DNA from: Deltaproteobacteria bacterium
GTDB lineage: Bacteria; Desulfobacterota_B; Binatia; UBA9968
Direction: 5' to 3'
DNA: 6,084 bases
Assembly: GCA_005879255.1 (NCBI GenBank)
Contig: VBKY01000387.1
Span: 1 to 6,084, forward strand
Made by a program: the position numbers and the translations under genes. Below, piece after piece: positions 4,618-6,084 of this stretch; positions within the stretch are counted from its first letter, which is position 1; each line of letters starts with the position of its first letter. The notes beneath the pieces are model-generated. The model searched no databases. It saw only the letters and a program-made list of their open reading frames with translations, and had not been told where the DNA came from.

Positions 4618-4680
4618 AGCGCCACGGTCGGATTCACACCCGCCCTCTCCTCGATGGAATCTAGCGCGCTTGTTGGCGCT
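4618..4680. repeat. 7-bp inverted repeat after the 49-residue gene
   Basis: AGCGCCA (4618-4624) and TGGCGCT (4674-4680) are perfect reverse complements 49 bases apart. The outer arm overlaps the stop codon of the minus-strand gene at 4679. Read on the minus strand the stem is followed by CCA, superficially like a tRNA acceptor end, but no T-arm or anticodon arm folds. It may form a structure at the 3' end of the transcript. Confidence 0.35.
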
Positions 4681-4828
4681 AAGTCTTATCCCCAGGGACC
4701 GTCACATAGCCGTCAATCCGTTTCCAGTAGTACAGCTTGATGATTGTTTCACCCGGGATGAGTTCGCCCTCGGGGTCGACGATTTGGCGTTTTCCAGGCG
4801 ACGGATTCATCGCAGTCCAAAGTGTCAT
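4679..4828 (-). CDS. 49-residue hypothetical protein
   Basis: A coherent small protein: MTLWTAMNPSPGKRQIVDPE then GELIPGETIIKLYYWKRIDG and YVTVPGDKT. The alternation of turns (PSPGK, DPEGE, PGET, PGDK) and beta-prone stretches (TIIKLYYWKRI, YVTV) suggests a small beta fold. No family is recognised. An in-frame TAA lies six codons before the ATG at 4828, so the start is well bounded; AAGG is four bases upstream. A possible -10 (TATGAT, minus strand 4851-4846) sits 18 bases before the start without a clear -35. The plus-strand frame over the same bases is taken as a shadow because of its poor composition. Confidence 0.5.
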   Translation of the reverse strand: MTLWTAMNPSPGKRQIVDPEGELIPGETIIKLYYWKRIDGYVTVPGDKT

Positions 4829-5170
4829 CGCCTTGATAACCTTTTATCATAGCTACAAGGCTACGGCATAAACGAGTCCCTTTTGTCAACGAGTGAAATT
4901 ATGGTTCGTTAAAGTTCAGTCCCGCATCTCAGGCGGGGATGTTGTCCGTCAGGGGCCGCGCGCCCAAGACAAAATGTGTTTTCAGCATCTTGACAATTCT
5001 CGTCACGTTAACTAATTCTTGCCGCAGTTGTCCCAAGCTTTCTCATGCGTAGGTCTGCATCATGAGATGAGCTCCTGAAGTTTCCACTACTCGTTTCACC
5101 CCTAGCTCTCTCAACGGCAACTTATTTTCGGAATTGAACGATATCGATCATTGGTCAGGGGAGGCAGATT
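4829..5170. promoter_or_regulatory. divergent gene-free region
   Basis: No gene is supported over about 340 bases. A perfect -35 hexamer TTGACA at 4988-4993 is followed 17 bases later by TAATTC, a poor -10, pointing toward the lipoprotein gene but 160 bases from it. Short stems are visible at 4921-4937 (CCCGC/GCGGG) and 4953-4965 (GGGC/GCCC), neither followed by a T run. Confidence 0.35.
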
Positions 5171-5356
5171 ATGCAGGAACAAACGCTTCTCGCGGTCGCC
5201 ATCCTACTATGCGCCACAGTCGTTCTTGGGAGCTGTCAAGGTGGTGACGCTGATCAAACAAGGAACGCTGATGAATTGGAGAAGATATCGAGAAGCACTC
5301 CCGCTGACAGGGGAGCGCCCGGGAATCCGCGTGGTCCAACTGATCCATCACGATAG
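5171..5356 (+). CDS. small lipoprotein
   Basis: A 61-residue precursor with a signal peptide (MQEQTLLAVAILLCATVVLG) and a lipobox LGSC at residues 19-22, so Cys22 would be lipidated and the mature protein is about 40 residues. The mature part is polar and disordered (GGDADQTRNADELEKIS..., then Pro/Gly-rich APGNPRGPTDPS). Asp is not at +2 of the lipobox (Gln is), so outer-membrane delivery is likely by the usual rule. GGGGAGG at 5158-5164 lies six bases before the ATG, a strong ribosome site. The next gene begins 64 bp downstream on the same strand, so they may be co-transcribed. No family is recognised. Confidence 0.65.
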   Translation: MQEQTLLAVAILLCATVVLGSCQGGDADQTRNADELEKISRSTPADRGAPGNPRGPTDPSR

Positions 5357-5420
5357 CGTTGACCGTAGGAAGTGGCTCCGTTGTCCTTAACAAAGTCGAG
5401 CAAGCACCTTGGAGAGTTGG

Positions 5421-6062
5421 ATGTTTAACTCAATCCCTAGTCGTTATCTTTTGGCTACCATACTAATGTCCGTTGGCACTGCCTTCGCTCAAGATCATGC
5501 GGGGGTAGCTCCCCCGTGTCGAGTTGGGCAGAAGTTAAACTTCCGCTATGACGACGGTCGTTTGTTTACTAGAGAGATTCTTTCCCGCGAGGGTGACTTA
5601 TGCGTGATCACTGAATCATCAAAGTTCTATTATGACAAGGATTGGGTGCTAGTGAGAGTTGTTGATGCTAAAGGCCGAATGATCACAGAACCGGAACCAT
5701 CGTTCCCTGAGGTCGGGGAACGCTGGCTACCGTTTCCGTTAGCCGTAGGCAAGACATGGGAGACAGAAGTACGGGGACGGTCGGCAGAACGTCAGCGGGT
5801 CATCGTGTACCAGAACAGCTATTCAGTTTTGGCGCAGGAAGAAATCACAGTTCCAGCAGGCACTTTCAACACGTTCAAGATCAAGCATGAGCAATCACAC
5901 AACGCGACAGGAACTAAACGCTGGGGTGTCCGATATTTTTGGTATGCGCCCGAGTTAGGATACTACGTGAAGCGCCATTGGGAACCAAAAGAAAGCGTGG
6001 ATCAATTCTTCTGGCAGACGCGGCGAGATTTTGAACTAGAGACGATCTCCGTTTCAAAATAA
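5421..6062 (+). CDS. secreted hypothetical protein
   Basis: A 213-residue exported protein. Residues 1-23 form a signal peptide (SRYLLATILMSVGTAFA, cleavage before QD). The mature part opens with a cysteine (C33) and an N-terminal beta domain (RVGQKLNFRYDDGRLF...) with a second cysteine C61, possibly a disulfide. The C-terminal half carries FPLAVGKTWE (105-114), VPAGTF (144-149) and FWYAPELGYYVKR (173-185), a set typical of DUF3108-like periplasmic or outer-membrane-associated beta proteins. Their molecular role is not known. The ATG at 5421 has GGAG six bases upstream; a TTG at 5409 would add four residues and is less likely. The frame is intact to a TAA. Confidence 0.85.
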   Translation: MFNSIPSRYLLATILMSVGTAFAQDHAGVAPPCRVGQKLNFRYDDGRLFTREILSREGDLCVITESSKFYYDKDWVLVRVVDAKGRMITEPEPSFPEVGERWLPFPLAVGKTWETEVRGRSAERQRVIVYQNSYSVLAQEEITVPAGTFNTFKIKHEQSHNATGTKRWGVRYFWYAPELGYYVKRHWEPKESVDQFFWQTRRDFELETISVSK

Positions 6063-6084
6063 CGGGTTTGATCTACACACAACC

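Noticed and set aside
4615..4680. tRNA-like shape on the minus strand: 7-bp acceptor-type stem followed by CCA.
   Set aside because: Only 49 bases lie between the arms, and no T-arm, D-arm or anticodon arm pairs correctly.
1..6084. CRISPR array, rRNA, intact insertion sequence or retron-like element.
   Set aside because: No regular repeat-spacer pattern, no rRNA motif, and no transposase or reverse transcriptase frame is visible.

Overview
The window looks like an accessory stretch of a Gram-negative bacterial chromosome of moderate GC. It carries a PEP-CTERM/exosortase substrate, a lipoprotein with a lipobox, Shine-Dalgarno-led small genes and a sigma-54 promoter. Together these fit environmental lineages that use exosortase sorting (soil Acidobacteriota-type or Proteobacteria-type genomes). 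This is inference from gene content; there is no rRNA or housekeeping marker to fix the taxon. Coding density is low. Genes are short and several are broken, which suggests an eroding, recombination-prone region.

Layout. At 1-400 there are scraps: the 3' end of a small minus-strand frame, a truncated zinc-ribbon-like frame (223-339), and the first copy of a 26-bp repeat (348-373). At 457-666 is an orphan YgiT-type zinc-finger (antitoxin-like) gene, preceded by two 8-bp palindromes 10 bp apart. From 775 to 2384 the minus strand carries a chain of very small genes: a small membrane protein, a superinfection-immunity-like two-helix membrane protein, a 46-residue zinc ribbon and two poorly supported small frames. 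Two of them, the zinc ribbon and the superinfection-immunity-like protein, have near-ideal ribosome binding sites.

At 2677-3401 a plus-strand pair encodes a membrane-anchored or secreted thermonuclease (SNase), interrupted by an in-frame amber codon, and a translationally coupled 61-residue protein. A hairpin separates this pair from a minus-strand 31-residue transmembrane microprotein (3447-3542) and a PEP-CTERM surface protein (3624-4286). A perfect sigma-54 -24/-12 element (4315-4330) precedes the PEP-CTERM gene and argues for the internal start. Upstream of it lies a 13-bp inverted repeat spanning 4341-4442. Next come a truncated helix-turn-helix (excisionase-like) fragment (4516-4587) that runs into the second copy of the 26-bp repeat, a minus-strand 49-residue protein (4679-4828), a gene-poor divergent region, and a plus-strand pair: a small lipoprotein (5171-5356) and a 213-residue secreted protein (5421-6062).

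The genes do not form one recognisable pathway. The shared theme is cell-envelope or export (nuclease, PEP-CTERM protein, lipoprotein, secreted protein, microproteins) plus small metal-binding proteins. I do not see a convincing new multi-gene defence or mobile system. The points most worth a second look are the amber-interrupted nuclease, the small-gene chain, the sigma-54-controlled PEP-CTERM gene with its upstream inverted repeat, and the repeat pair that marks two truncated frames.
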